DNA of 64,000 nt from Paraburkholderia oxyphila NBRC 105797 (GTDB lineage Bacteria > Pseudomonadota > Gammaproteobacteria > Burkholderiales > Burkholderiaceae): NCBI RefSeq assembly GCF_000685075.1, contig NZ_BAYD01000003.1, positions 1 to 64,000 of the forward strand, written 5' to 3'. Position numbers and translations under genes: made by a program. Positions 44,441-55,164 of this stretch are shown in pieces. Under the pieces are notes generated by a model. It was not told the DNA's origin, searched no databases, and saw only the letters and a list, made by a program, of their open reading frames with translations. Every line of letters begins with the position of its first letter. The first letter of the stretch is position 1.

Positions 44441-46378
44441 TCAGGCGTGAATCAAGCGCGCGGCCACTGCCCCGCGCAGCGCATTGGTGAGGATCAGCGC
44501 CTCGGCATTGAGCACGTCCTCGCGCGTAAGCACGCGCTCGCTCGCCCCGAACGCCGCGTCGTCGAGCAGCACGCCGCGCATCACGCCGGGCAGCAGCCCC
44601 GACGCCAGCGGCGGCGTCCACCATTGCCCGTCGAGCTTCACGAAGACGTTCGAGCGCCCGCCTTCGGTCAGCTCGCCGCGCTCGTTGAAGAACAGCATGT
44701 CGAAGCCACCCAGCGCTTCGGCTTCGCGCCATGCGCGGTCGAATTCGGCCCGGCGCGTCGACTTGCGCAGCAGCAGCGCGTCGGCCGACGCGACCGGCGC
44801 GAAGCCGTGATCCGGTGCGAGCAGCACGCCGACCGTGTCGTGCGCGAGCGGCGCAAGCGGCGCGCTGGTCAGCGTTGCCGCCCCGCTCTTGCCGAGCGCG
44901 AGCCGCAGGCGATGCGGCGCGTTGTCGTCGGCGCCTGTGAACGCCGCGCACGCTTCGTCAAGACGCGCGCGCAGTGCTTCGACATCGCACGGAAAGCCGA
45001 GCCATGCCGCGCTCGCCGCAAGCCGCGCGAGATGGCGCTCGACGTGACGCACGCCTCGAGCGCGCGTCGCATACAGGGTCTCGAAGAGCTCGATGCCGGG
45101 ATCGGCCTGGGTGAGAAAACGCGCTTTCAATCGGCACTCCTCGTATTCGTCGGCGGCCACGCTGTCCAGCACGATGCCCGCGCCCACCCCCATCTCGCCG
45201 CGGCGCATTGCGCCGGGTGTGCCGGCTTGCGCAGCCTCGAGCGTGAGCGTGCGGATCACGACCGAAAGGCAGAAGTCGCCGCAGGCCTCGCCTTCGCGCG
45301 GCGCATCCAGCCAGCCGATGGTGCCGGTGTAAAGCCCGCGCGGACCGTGCTCGAGCGCCTCGATCAACTCCATCGTGCGATGCTTGGGCGCGCCCGTGAT
45401 CGAGCCACACGGAAACAGTGCGCGCATCGTGCCGGCGAAGGTCGTGCCCGGACGCATTTTCGCCTCGACCGTCGAAGTCATCTGCCAGACGGAGGCATAA
45501 GGCTCCACGCTGAAGAGCGCGGGTACGCGCACCGATCCCGTCTGCGCGACGCGCGACACGTCGTTGCGCAGCAAGTCGACGATCATCACGTTTTCGGCGC
45601 GGTTCTTGGGGTCGTTCGCGAGGAATCGCGCCGCCGCGGCATCCTCGGCTGCATCCGCACAACGCGCGGCGGTACCCTTCATCGGCTTCGCACGCAGCGT
45701 TTCGCCCTGCTTCTCGACGAAGAGTTCCGGCGAGCACGAGAGCACCCAGCGGTCGCCGGGCAATGCGATCAGCGCGCCGTAGCGCACACGCTGCCGCTCG
45801 CGCAAACGCCGGTACAGCGCCACCGGTGCGCCAAACGCCTCGAAGCGCAACCGGTACGTGTAGTTGATCTGATACGAGTCGCCGATACGCAGCGCGTCTT
45901 GCACCGCGCCGATGTCGTGCTCGAAGCGCTCACGGTCGACGCCCATCGTCACGCCGGCGACGCCTGCCGGCCCCGGCGTCTCGCTGCCCTCGCGCGCGGC
46001 GAGCCATGCATCGGCTTCTTCGCGCGAAAGGCGCTCGCAGCGTTCGAACAATAAAAAACGCAGCGCGGCAAAGCCGTGCTGCGTTTCGCTGGATGAGGCA
46101 CTGTCGTGTTGCTTCGCGAACTCGAGCGCACGCCCGAATTCGTAGTCGCCGATCACGAGCGCATGAAGGGCCAGCCCCGCGCTCAGCCCGGCATTGCGCA
46201 GTGCGTCGTTCACGTCGCGGCACACCGCGTCGAGATCCGCCGCACGCTCGCACGCGATCTCGCGCACGAACCCCGTGTAAAGACGGCTCGAACGGCTGGC
46301 CGCCGTCGAGTCGCCGTCGTCGAGCAACGCGAAAATGGCGGCCGCCGCCGCGCCGCCGTGGTTCACTGCCACTGGCAT
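44441..46378 (-). CDS. pabBC: Fused aminodeoxychorismate synthase component I / 4-amino-4-deoxychorismate lyase
   Basis: A 645-residue bifunctional folate enzyme. The N-terminal part is a chorismate-binding domain with GDSYQINYTYRLRF, RAKPMKGTAAR (the PIKGT-type motif with Lys), NPKNRAENVMIVDLLRND and FPCGSITGAPKHR. The C-terminal part, from about GIELFETLYATRARGVRH, is a class IV PLP aminotransferase fold with a Lys in LRKSTRRAEFD and ELTEGGRSNVFV. Together they turn chorismate, with ammonia from PabA, into p-aminobenzoate. No pabA is present here. It lies 57 bp downstream of dnaJ on the same strand. Confidence 0.93.
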   Translation of the reverse strand: MPVAVNHGGAAAAAIFALLDDGDSTAASRSSRLYTGFVREIACERAADLDAVCRDVNDALRNAGLSAGLALHALVIGDYEFGRALEFAKQHDSASSSETQHGFAALRFLLFERCERLSREEADAWLAAREGSETPGPAGVAGVTMGVDRERFEHDIGAVQDALRIGDSYQINYTYRLRFEAFGAPVALYRRLRERQRVRYGALIALPGDRWVLSCSPELFVEKQGETLRAKPMKGTAARCADAAEDAAAARFLANDPKNRAENVMIVDLLRNDVSRVAQTGSVRVPALFSVEPYASVWQMTSTVEAKMRPGTTFAGTMRALFPCGSITGAPKHRTMELIEALEHGPRGLYTGTIGWLDAPREGEACGDFCLSVVIRTLTLEAAQAGTPGAMRRGEMGVGAGIVLDSVAADEYEECRLKARFLTQADPGIELFETLYATRARGVRHVERHLARLAASAAWLGFPCDVEALRARLDEACAAFTGADDNAPHRLRLALGKSGAATLTSAPLAPLAHDTVGVLLAPDHGFAPVASADALLLRKSTRRAEFDRAWREAEALGGFDMLFFNERGELTEGGRSNVFVKLDGQWWTPPLASGLLPGVMRGVLLDDAAFGASERVLTREDVLNAEALILTNALRGAVAARLIHA

Positions 46379-46435
46379 TGAATTACCGCCTGCTACCTGA
46401 AGAACACCGCACGAGGCGGTGCACACACGCGAGCA

Positions 46436-47566
46436 TCAATCGAAGAAGCTCTTCACGCGGTCGAACCAGCTCTTGCTCTGCGGGCTATGCCGCGAGCCGC
46501 CCTCCACGAGCGACTTCTCGAACTGCTGGAGCAGATCGCGCTGCTGCTCGGTGAGCTTGACCGGCGTTTCGACCTGCACGTGCACGTACAGATCGCCGGC
46601 AATGCTCGAGCGCAGGCCCTTGATACCCTTGCCGCGCAAACGGAAGGTCTTGGCCGACTGCGTGCCTTCCGGCACCGTGAAGCTCGCGCGGCCCGCCAGC
46701 GTAGGCACTTCAATCTCGCCGCCGAGCGCCGCCGTGGTGAACGGAATCGGCATCTGGCAGTGGAGGTCGTCGCCATCGCGCTCGAACACCGAGTGCTGCT
46801 TGATGTGGATCTCGACATAGAGATCGCCCGCCGGCCCGCCGTTGATGCCCGGCTCGCCGTTGCCGGCCGAGCGGATGCGCATGCCGTCGTCGATGCCCGC
46901 CGGAATCTTCACTTCGAGCGTCTTGGTTTCCTTCACCTTGCCCGCGCCGTGGCAGTTCGTGCACGGCTCGGGGATGTAGGAACCTGTGCCATGGCACTTC
47001 GGGCAGGTCTGCTGGATGCTGAAGAAGCCCTGCGACATGCGCACCTGGCCCGAGCCGTGACAGGTCGGGCAGGTCTCGGGCTTGGTGCCGGGCTTCGCGC
47101 CCGAACCATGACAGACCTCGCAACCGCTCCAGCCCGGCACGCGAATCTGCGTCTCGTAGCCGTGCGCCGCCTGCTCCAGCGTGATTTCCATGCTGTAGCG
47201 CAGGTCCGCGCCGCGGTACACCTGCGGGCCGCCGCGCGCGCCACGGCCGCCAGCGGCCTGGCCGAAGATATCGCCGAAGATGTCGCCGAAGGCATCCGCG
47301 AAACCGCCGAAGCCCTGCGCGCCCGCGCCGCCCATGTTGGGATCGACGCCCGCATGGCCGTACTGGTCGTAAGCCGCGCGCTTTTGCGAGTCCGACAGCA
47401 TCTCGTAGGCTTCTTTCACCTCTTTGAAATGCTCTTCCGCATCCTTGTTGTCCGGATTGCGGTCGGGGTGATACTTCATCGCCAGCTTGCGATACGCCTT
47501 CTTGATTTCGTCGTCGCTCGCGTTCTTCGCGACGCCCAGAACCTCGTAGTAATCCCGTTTCGCCAT
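46436..47566 (-). CDS. dnaJ: Chaperone protein DnaJ
   Basis: Type I Hsp40 co-chaperone. The 376-residue protein has the J domain with His33-Pro34-Asp35 in [11 protein letters not shown], a Gly/Phe-rich region (about residues 72-110), four zinc-binding CxxCxGxG repeats ([32 protein letters not shown]) and the substrate-binding C-terminal domain. It stimulates DnaK ATPase. It follows dnaK after 312 bp that contain hairpins. Confidence 0.97.
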   Translation of the reverse strand: MAKRDYYEVLGVAKNASDDEIKKAYRKLAMKYHPDRNPDNKDAEEHFKEVKEAYEMLSDSQKRAAYDQYGHAGVDPNMGGAGAQGFGGFADAFGDIFGDIFGQAAGGRGARGGPQVYRGADLRYSMEITLEQAAHGYETQIRVPGWSGCEVCHGSGAKPGTKPETCPTCHGSGQVRMSQGFFSIQQTCPKCHGTGSYIPEPCTNCHGAGKVKETKTLEVKIPAGIDDGMRIRSAGNGEPGINGGPAGDLYVEIHIKQHSVFERDGDDLHCQMPIPFTTAALGGEIEVPTLAGRASFTVPEGTQSAKTFRLRGKGIKGLRSSIAGDLYVHVQVETPVKLTEQQRDLLQQFEKSLVEGGSRHSPQSKSWFDRVKSFFD

Positions 47567-47878
47567 ATCGGTTCAACGCCGGCCGCGCGCCTCTCGGCAC
47601 GCGCCGGCTCCTCTTGAATGCTGGATCTCGTGACCCGTTTGCCGTTCCTTCGAACCCCCGCGCGGGCGTTTTTGCGCCCCGGCGGCCCCTGCAAGAGAAC
47701 GGCCTCTATAAAACAAATGTGCCCGGAGAGCCAAAAGGCCCGCCAGGCGCTCCAATGCCGACCCGCATCGTAACCGATGCGGCCGTGCTTCGGTCTGTTC
47801 AGCCCTTAACGTCCGGGCCCGATTCTCGAGGCATCCGGCGCGAATCACGCCGGATGCCCTGGCCCTGAACGAGCGGAC
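47567..47878. other. dnaK-dnaJ intergenic region with hairpins
   Basis: 312 bp without a gene. Two perfect inverted repeats are present: GGCATCCGGCG/CGCCGGATGCC (47830-47858), 8 bp after the dnaK stop on the minus strand, and CCGCATCG/CGATGCGG (47763-47782). Neither is followed by a T-run, so they may stabilise the dnaK 3' end or attenuate rather than fully terminate. Confidence 0.5.
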
Positions 47879-49822
<1,944 letters not shown>

Positions 49823-49926
49823 TTTTCTCAAATCTCCAGATTTAGATCGCTGTGCGTTCGCCGCTTCTCGCGTGATGCGGGGGCGTTCGCCTCAGTCAAA
49901 TTCGGTGTTTCAATTCACTGCTGCCC

Positions 49927-49954
49927 AAATGTGTGCCGCAAAGGCGTTTTCAAG
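49927..49954 (-). promoter_or_regulatory. Sigma-32-like promoter of dnaK
   Basis: On the minus strand CTTGAAA (49954-49948) matches the heat-shock -35 exactly; ACACATTT (49934-49927), 13 bp later, matches the CCCCATNT -10 at most positions. Transcription would start near 49920, about 100 nt before dnaK. A hairpin GGCGGCGCG/CGCGCCGCC at 49991-50019 lies between grpE and this promoter. Confidence 0.65.
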
Positions 49955-50059
49955 AGCTTTGGGCTATGCAGTCGTTAATTTTTTTCAATTGGCGGCGCGT
50001 CTTCAGGGAGCGCGCCGCCCAGCCTTTCCAATACCTTACGAAAGAGCCGTCCGGGCGCG

Positions 50060-50638
50060 TTACTTCGGCTGCGAAACCGTGACCAGCGCCGGGCGCAGCA
50101 CGCGGTCGGCGATCACATAGCCCTTTTGCAGCACCGCGACGACCGTGTTCGCATCCTGCTCCGAGGGCACCATCGAAATCGCCTGATGACGATGCGGGTC
50201 GAACTTCTCGCCGACCGGGTTGAGCTGGAGCACCTTGCCCTTTTCCAGCGCGCCCGCGAGCTGCTTGAGCGTGAGCTCGACGCCTTCGTTGACCTTGGCG
50301 AGGTCGTCCGAACCGTGGGCGAGCGCGGCTTCGAGGCTGTCCATGACCGGCAGCAGATGCTCGGCAAAGCTCTCGATGGCGAACTTGTGCGCCTTGGCGA
50401 CGTCTTCCTGCCCGCGGCGGCGGACGTTTTCCGTCTCGGCCTTGGCGCGCACGAAGGCGTCCTGCAGTTCGGCAACCTTCGCCTGGGCTTCGGCCAGCGC
50501 CGCCTGAACGTCGCCTTCCGGCGCCTGCGCAGCACCTTCAGCCGGCTGTTGTTGCGGCTCGCCGGCGGCAGCGGCCTGCGACGCCTCGTCCGCGGGCGTG
50601 GGGTTCTGGCTCGTCGGGTTCTCTTGCGTGTTTTCCAT
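50060..50638 (-). CDS. grpE: Nucleotide exchange factor GrpE
   Basis: A 192-residue homodimeric exchange factor for DnaK. After a Gln/Ala/Pro-rich N-tail comes a long coiled coil ([20 protein letters not shown] with [20 protein letters not shown]) and the beta-domain with [18 protein letters not shown] and [23 protein letters not shown] 50638 is chosen; the longer upstream frame has no family support. Upstream of dnaK by 237 bp with its own candidate promoter. Confidence 0.96.
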   Translation of the reverse strand: MENTQENPTSQNPTPADEASQAAAAGEPQQQPAEGAAQAPEGDVQAALAEAQAKVAELQDAFVRAKAETENVRRRGQEDVAKAHKFAIESFAEHLLPVMDSLEAALAHGSDDLAKVNEGVELTLKQLAGALEKGKVLQLNPVGEKFDPHRHQAISMVPSEQDANTVVAVLQKGYVIADRVLRPALVTVSQPK

Positions 50639-50758
50639 GTCGCTGAACGTCGTTGAATAGTAAAAAGGGGAACAAAGCTCGGACCGTTTTTGCCCGTTTG
50701 GTCCGTCAGGCTGGCGAGCGTTGCGCCAGCACGACAGCAGCTTTGTACATTGCGACAG

Positions 50759-50787
50759 CACGTGGGTGCCGGATCGCTTATTTCAAG
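50759..50787 (-). promoter_or_regulatory. Candidate sigma-32 promoter of grpE
   Basis: On the minus strand CTTGAAA (50787-50781) is followed after 14 bp by CCCACGTG (50766-50759), a partial match to the heat-shock -10. The expected leader is about 110 nt. Confidence 0.45.
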
Positions 50788-50870
50788 GCTTTCCGGCGGA
50801 TTTTTTATACATGGATCAAACCACCGAAATCGCGCGTTACAACCATTACCGCAGCGCCGCAAGAATGAAA

Positions 50871-50899
50871 TTGAGTACGGGGCAACCCTGACCTACACT
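50871..50899 (+). promoter_or_regulatory. Sigma-70-like promoter for a small ORF
   Basis: TTGAGT (50871-50876) and TACACT (50894-50899) with 17 bp spacing on the plus strand. CACTCAG (50897-50903) and CTGAGTG (50933-50939) form an inverted repeat just downstream, possibly an operator or leader hairpin. The promoter points at the ORF starting at 51020. The remainder of 50639-51019 shows only the grpE promoter. Confidence 0.5.
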
Positions 50900-51019
50900 C
50901 AGAATCAGGTGCTGCTCACAACGTGTTTACCCTGAGTGCGGCACCGCACCGAATGGGCTCCGTCGTTCGCCGTTGGGCCCCGTACTGGGCGTTTTGCAGC
51001 TTTTCCCTTGGGGAGTACC

Positions 51020-51181
51020 GTGAAACTGACCTTTGCCATCTCGGTGGTCGCTCTGGTACTCATTGCGGGAACCACGACCATCTGCCTGTCCGGCGCCGTG
51101 AACGAAAACACGACGGAATATGGGGGCGTCCACGCAACGATGGAGGCGCTCTTCAATCCTCACGCGCAAGTTTGTCGATAG
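51020..51181 (+). CDS. Small putative secreted or membrane protein
   Basis: A 53-residue frame from GTG 51020 with GGGGAG at good spacing. The N-terminus KLTFAISVVALVLIAGTTTI is a single hydrophobic segment after one Lys, like a signal peptide or membrane anchor; the rest (about 30 residues) is polar with one Cys near the C-terminus. A promoter-like pair lies upstream. It is convergent with hslR and overlaps its 3' end by 29 bp. I recognise no family. Its reality depends on conservation, which I cannot test. Confidence 0.45.
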   Translation: MKLTFAISVVALVLIAGTTTICLSGAVNENTTEYGGVHATMEALFNPHAQVCR

Positions 51182-51560
51182 TGCGCCGGTCGCGCTTGGT
51201 CGGCCTGCCGTGCAGCACGGCGGCCGGCTCGCGAAAGAGCCTGCGGCGCTCCTGCTCCGCCGCGCGTCGCGCGCGGCCGGTTTCAGTTTCCGCGTAGAGC
51301 GTCTGGGCAACGCTCGCCGGGCCGCGCACCTCGCAGATACCCAGCACCTGCACCTCCCAAACCACGTGCTCGATCTCGATCTCCACGAGATCGCCCACGC
51401 GCACGTCTCTCGAAGCCTTGACGACGTCGCCGCCGATGCGCACACGGCCTTTGCCGATGGCGTCGGTGGCCTGCGAACGAGTCTTGAAGAAGCGCGCGGC
51501 CCAAAGCCATTTGTCGATGCGCAGGCGCGCGCCGGGTTCGGTCGAGATCTTGTATTGCAT
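51153..51560 (-). CDS. hslR: Heat-shock protein 15 (S4 RNA-binding)
   Basis: A 135-residue Hsp15 homologue that binds free 50S subunits with stalled nascent chains. The S4 domain is RLRIDKWLWAARFFKTRSQA with GRVRIGGDVVKASRDVRVGD, then a basic C-terminal tail with ERRRLFREP and RPTKRDRRTIDKL. ATG 51560 follows AGGAAGC. It lies between hemH and grpE in the heat-shock cluster. Confidence 0.9.
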   Translation of the reverse strand: MQYKISTEPGARLRIDKWLWAARFFKTRSQATDAIGKGRVRIGGDVVKASRDVRVGDLVEIEIEHVVWEVQVLGICEVRGPASVAQTLYAETETGRARRAAEQERRRLFREPAAVLHGRPTKRDRRTIDKLARED

Positions 51561-51648
51561 ACGATGCTTCCTGAATAAACGCCGCCGGGGTATCAGCCTG
51601 CGCTGGCGCTTTAGTGGCTTACTCGGGCCCCATGCAGCGCACCTGCGC

Positions 51649-52716
51649 TCAGGCCACTGCGCCTGCCGGGGCCACGGCCTGGACCGGCCAGCCCTGCAGG
51701 TTCTGCGCAACGATTTCGCCCAGCGCCGCAATCCACGCGGGCGACGCGTTCAGGCACGGGATGCGGTGGAACTCCTTGCCGCCACCATGCAGAAACTCGT
51801 CACGCACCTCCATGCCGATTTCCTCGATGGTTTCGAGGCAGTCCGCCGTAAAGCCGGGGCAGAACACATCGGCGCGGCGCACGCCGCCCTGCCCCAGCTC
51901 CTTGAGCGTCGGCGCGGTATAGGGCTGCAACCACTGGGCCCGCCCGAAGCGGGACTGAAACGTGACGCGGCATTCCACCGGCGTGAGCTCCAGCGCGTGC
52001 ATGAGCATCGCCGCCGTCTGCTGGCATTGATCGTGGTACGGGTCGCCCAGGTCGAGCGTGCGGCTCGGCACGCCGTGAAAGCTCAGCACGAGGCGGTCGC
52101 CCGCCGCGAAGTCGGGGCGGCCGTGCGCCTGCCAGTACTGCTGCACCTGGGTCGTGAGCGCGCCGATATAGGCCGGATGGTCGTGATACGCACGCACCGT
52201 GCGGATTTCCGGCTGATTGCGCATGCGCCGCAGCGCAACAAATGCGGCGTCGAAGGCCGTGGCCGTGGTCGACGCCGAGTATTGCGGGTACATCGGCACG
52301 AGCAGGATGCGCTCGGCGCCCGCGAGCTTGAGCTGGTTGAGCATCGCCGGGATGTCGGGCGTGCCGTAGCGCATCGCATAGTCCACGAGCACCGTGTAGT
52401 CGTTCAGATGCAGCAGATGGCGCAGGCCGTCGGCCTGCTTTTGCGTGTGCACGCGCAGCGGGGAGCCTTCGGGCGTCCAGACCGCCGCGTACTTCTTCGC
52501 CGATGAGCGGCTGCGAAACGGCAGGATCAGCCCGTGCAGGATGACCTGCCAGATGGGCGCGGGAATCTCGACCACGCGCGGGTCGGAGAGGAACTGCGCC
52601 AGATAGCGGCGCACGGCACGCGGCGTGGGCGCGTCGGGCGTGCCCAGATTGATGAGCAGCACCGCGACACGATGCGCGACGGCGGACTGCAGGGGCCGCT
52701 CCAGGTCGAAACGCAT
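51649..52716 (-). CDS. hemH: Ferrochelatase
   Basis: Inserts Fe(II) into protoporphyrin IX, last step of heme synthesis. The 355-residue protein has [36 protein letters not shown], the metal-binding His in [13 protein letters not shown] and Glu in [13 protein letters not shown]. Its 5' side carries a consensus TATAAT (52775-52770) about 50 bp before the ATG, so it probably has its own promoter despite lying behind hrcA. Confidence 0.95.
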   Translation of the reverse strand: MRFDLERPLQSAVAHRVAVLLINLGTPDAPTPRAVRRYLAQFLSDPRVVEIPAPIWQVILHGLILPFRSRSSAKKYAAVWTPEGSPLRVHTQKQADGLRHLLHLNDYTVLVDYAMRYGTPDIPAMLNQLKLAGAERILLVPMYPQYSASTTATAFDAAFVALRRMRNQPEIRTVRAYHDHPAYIGALTTQVQQYWQAHGRPDFAAGDRLVLSFHGVPSRTLDLGDPYHDQCQQTAAMLMHALELTPVECRVTFQSRFGRAQWLQPYTAPTLKELGQGGVRRADVFCPGFTADCLETIEEIGMEVRDEFLHGGGKEFHRIPCLNASPAWIAALGEIVAQNLQGWPVQAVAPAGAVA

Positions 52717-52762
52717 AGGCGATCAGTGGCGCCGCACTCGAACGCGCGGCAAGGGTTGCACA

Positions 52763-52775
52763 AGTGCGCATTATA
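52763..52775 (-). promoter_or_regulatory. hemH -10 element
   Basis: Perfect TATAAT on the minus strand at 52775-52770; no good -35 at 16-18 bp. Expected start near 52763, leader about 47 nt. The rest of the 52717-52968 gap holds G+C-rich inverted repeats (around 52797-52856) without T-run. Confidence 0.45.
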
Positions 52776-52968
52776 GCGGGCGCATTTCGAAGGCCGAGGC
52801 GCCCGCGAAGCGACCTCCGGGGGGCCTCCTTGCGGCGCCCGCCTCGGCGTCGCGCGATACGCGGCGTCACGCGTTGCGCCTGCAGCGCTAGCCATTCGGC
52901 CAATGGCGCGCCGCGCCGCTTCAGGCGATGATCGGCTGCACAGGAAGGAAAACGCGAAGCAAGCGCGC

Positions 52969-53988
52969 TCAGTTCTGGCTGAGCGTGAGGGAGAGCAGGC
53001 GCGCGGTGATGTCCACGATCGGAATCACGCGGTTGTAGGCCATGCGCGTCGGGCCGATCACGCCAAGCGTACCGACGATCTTGCCGTTCACTTCGTAGGG
53101 CGCGGTCACCACGCTCATTTCCTCGATCGGCACGAGGTTCGACTCGCCGCCAATGAAGATCTGCACGCCCTGGGCATGGCTCGACACGTCGAGCAGCTGC
53201 AGCAGGCTCGTTTTCTGGTCGAACACGTCGAAGAGCTTGCGCAGGCGCGCCATGTCCGACGACAGGTCCGCCACTTCGAGCAGGTTGCGCTCGCCGGAAA
53301 TGAGCACCGTCTCGCCCGTGTCGGTCTCGTCGGTGCTCGCGGTCACGGCGGCGTGCATGAGCGTCGTCATGTCGCCGCGCAGCGCGTCGATTTCTTCGCG
53401 CAGGCGGCGGCGCACCTCGTCGAACGAGAGGCCGGCGAAGTGCGCGTTGATGTAATTGGAGGCCTCGATGAGCTCGGAAGGCGTGAAGTCGCGCTGCGTC
53501 GCCATGATGCGGTTCTGCACGTCGCCTTCGGGCGTCACGATGATGAGCAGGATGCGCTTGTCCGAAAGGCGCATGAATTCGACCTGCTTGAACACGTGAC
53601 TGCGCCGCGGGGTGAGCACCACGCCCGCGAACTGCGAGAGGTTCGAGAGCACACCGGCTGCTGCCGCCACCACCTTCTGCGGCTCGCCGGGGCGCAGCGT
53701 AGTCTTGACCGCGCGTGTGACCGCGTCCTCGTCGGCGGCGGATTCGACCGTGAGCATGGTGTCGACGAACAGGCGGTAGCCGCGCGGCGTGGGCACACGC
53801 CCCGCCGAGGTGTGCGGGCTGGACACGAGCCCCAGCTCCTCGAGGTCGGACATCACGTTGCGGATCGTCGCCGGGCTCAGTTCCAGGCCGGAAAAGCGCG
53901 ACAGCGTGCGCGAGCCGACCGGCTGACCTTCGGCGATATAGCGCTCGATCAGCGTTTTGAGGAGGGTTTGTGCGCGGGGATCTAGCAT
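52969..53988 (-). CDS. hrcA: Heat-inducible transcription repressor HrcA
   Basis: A 339-residue repressor that binds CIRCE operators, usually at groESL. The N-terminal winged helix has [19 protein letters not shown] and [19 protein letters not shown] followed by [14 protein letters not shown]; a GAF-like dimerisation domain completes it. ATG 53988 begins [16 protein letters not shown] ends eight bases before the ATG and there is no Shine-Dalgarno, so the message may be nearly leaderless. No CIRCE sequence was found in this window. Divergent from nadK. Confidence 0.95.
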   Translation of the reverse strand: MLDPRAQTLLKTLIERYIAEGQPVGSRTLSRFSGLELSPATIRNVMSDLEELGLVSSPHTSAGRVPTPRGYRLFVDTMLTVESAADEDAVTRAVKTTLRPGEPQKVVAAAAGVLSNLSQFAGVVLTPRRSHVFKQVEFMRLSDKRILLIIVTPEGDVQNRIMATQRDFTPSELIEASNYINAHFAGLSFDEVRRRLREEIDALRGDMTTLMHAAVTASTDETDTGETVLISGERNLLEVADLSSDMARLRKLFDVFDQKTSLLQLLDVSSHAQGVQIFIGGESNLVPIEEMSVVTAPYEVNGKIVGTLGVIGPTRMAYNRVIPIVDITARLLSLTLSQN

Positions 53989-54210
53989 GACTGAAAATTT
54001 TAGCCTAATGCCGGGTCGGCGGCGAGTCCGCCCGCGAGCGCCGTGGCGGCCGGCGAGCGTGGGCAGGCAGCGCTTGACGGGGCGGCCCGGGCGCCCCGGA
54101 AATGCCACCGGATTCGCGCTGTTGTCATCGGTGCGTCATCATCGTGTCATGGCCGCCTGCAAAAAAGGGGCGCAGCGCTGGCCCGCGCCCCGTGGGCAAG
54201 GGACGCCAGG

Positions 54211-54239
54211 TTCTTTTCGAGACCCGACTATGGTGTAAT
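54211..54239 (+). promoter_or_regulatory. nadK promoter, extended -10
   Basis: TGGTGTAAT (TG-n extended -10, hexamer 54234-54239) with a weak TTCTTT at 54211-54216 and 17 bp between. The hexamer ends six bases before the ATG of nadK, predicting a leaderless transcript. Confidence 0.5.
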
Positions 54240-54245
54240 GCCGGC

Positions 54246-55157
54246 ATGCAGATCCAGAAGATCCAGAGCCAGTTCAAGACGGTTGCGCTCGTCGGGCGCA
54301 GCAACACGCCAGGCATCGGCGAGCCGCTGATGGCGCTCGCGCAGAATATTTCGCAGCGCGGCTTCGACGTGGTGTTCGAAGCGCAGACCGCCCAGGAGAT
54401 CGGCGCCGCCGGCTATCCGGCGCTGCAGATCGCCGAAATCGGCGCGCGCGCGGACGTGGCCGTGGTGCTGGGCGGCGACGGCACGATGCTCGGCATCGGG
54501 CGCCAGCTCGCGCCCTACCGCACACCGCTCATCGGCATCAACCACGGGCGTCTGGGCTTCATCACCGACATCCCGTTCGCCGACATGCAGGAGGTCGTGC
54601 CGCAACTGCTCGCGGGCAGCTTCGAGCGCGAGGAACGCTCGCTGCTCGAGTCGCGCATCACGCGCGACGGCGACCCCATCTACCACGCGCTCGCTTTCAA
54701 CGACGTCGTGGTGAACCGCAGCGGCTTCTCGGGCATGGCGGAGCTGCGCGTGCACGTGGACGGCCGCTTCATGTACAACCAGCGCTCGGACGGCCTGATC
54801 GTCGCCACGCCCACGGGCTCGACCGCCTACTCGCTCTCGTCGCAGGGGCCGCTCCTGCATCCGCAGCTGCAGGGCATCGTGCTCGTGCCGATCGCGCCGC
54901 ACGCGCTCTCGAATCGCCCGATCGTCCTGCCCGACGACTGCAAGGTCAGCATTCAGGTCGTCGCGGGCCGCGATGTGAACGTGAATTTCGACATGCAGTC
55001 GTTCACGGCCCTCGAGCTGAACGACGTGATCGAGGTCCGCCGCTCGCGCCATACCGTGCCTTTCCTGCACCCGGTCGGCTACAGCTATTTCCGGACCCTG
55101 CGCCAGAAGCTGCACTGGAACGAACATCCCTCGCTACAAGACGACCCGGAAGACTGA
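54246..55157 (+). CDS. nadK: NAD kinase
   Basis: Phosphorylates NAD to NADP. The 303-residue protein has the GGDGT motif ([14 protein letters not shown], residues 73-86), [24 protein letters not shown] and [23 protein letters not shown] 54246 is the family start ([20 protein letters not shown]); no Shine-Dalgarno. Seven bases separate it from recN. Confidence 0.96.
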   Translation: MQIQKIQSQFKTVALVGRSNTPGIGEPLMALAQNISQRGFDVVFEAQTAQEIGAAGYPALQIAEIGARADVAVVLGGDGTMLGIGRQLAPYRTPLIGINHGRLGFITDIPFADMQEVVPQLLAGSFEREERSLLESRITRDGDPIYHALAFNDVVVNRSGFSGMAELRVHVDGRFMYNQRSDGLIVATPTGSTAYSLSSQGPLLHPQLQGIVLVPIAPHALSNRPIVLPDDCKVSIQVVAGRDVNVNFDMQSFTALELNDVIEVRRSRHTVPFLHPVGYSYFRTLRQKLHWNEHPSLQDDPED

Positions 55158-55164
55158 GGCCGCC

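Noticed and set aside
53989..54245. CIRCE operator near hrcA
   Set aside because: I looked for TTAGCACTC-N9-GAGTGCTAA in the hrcA, grpE and dnaK upstream regions and found no match.
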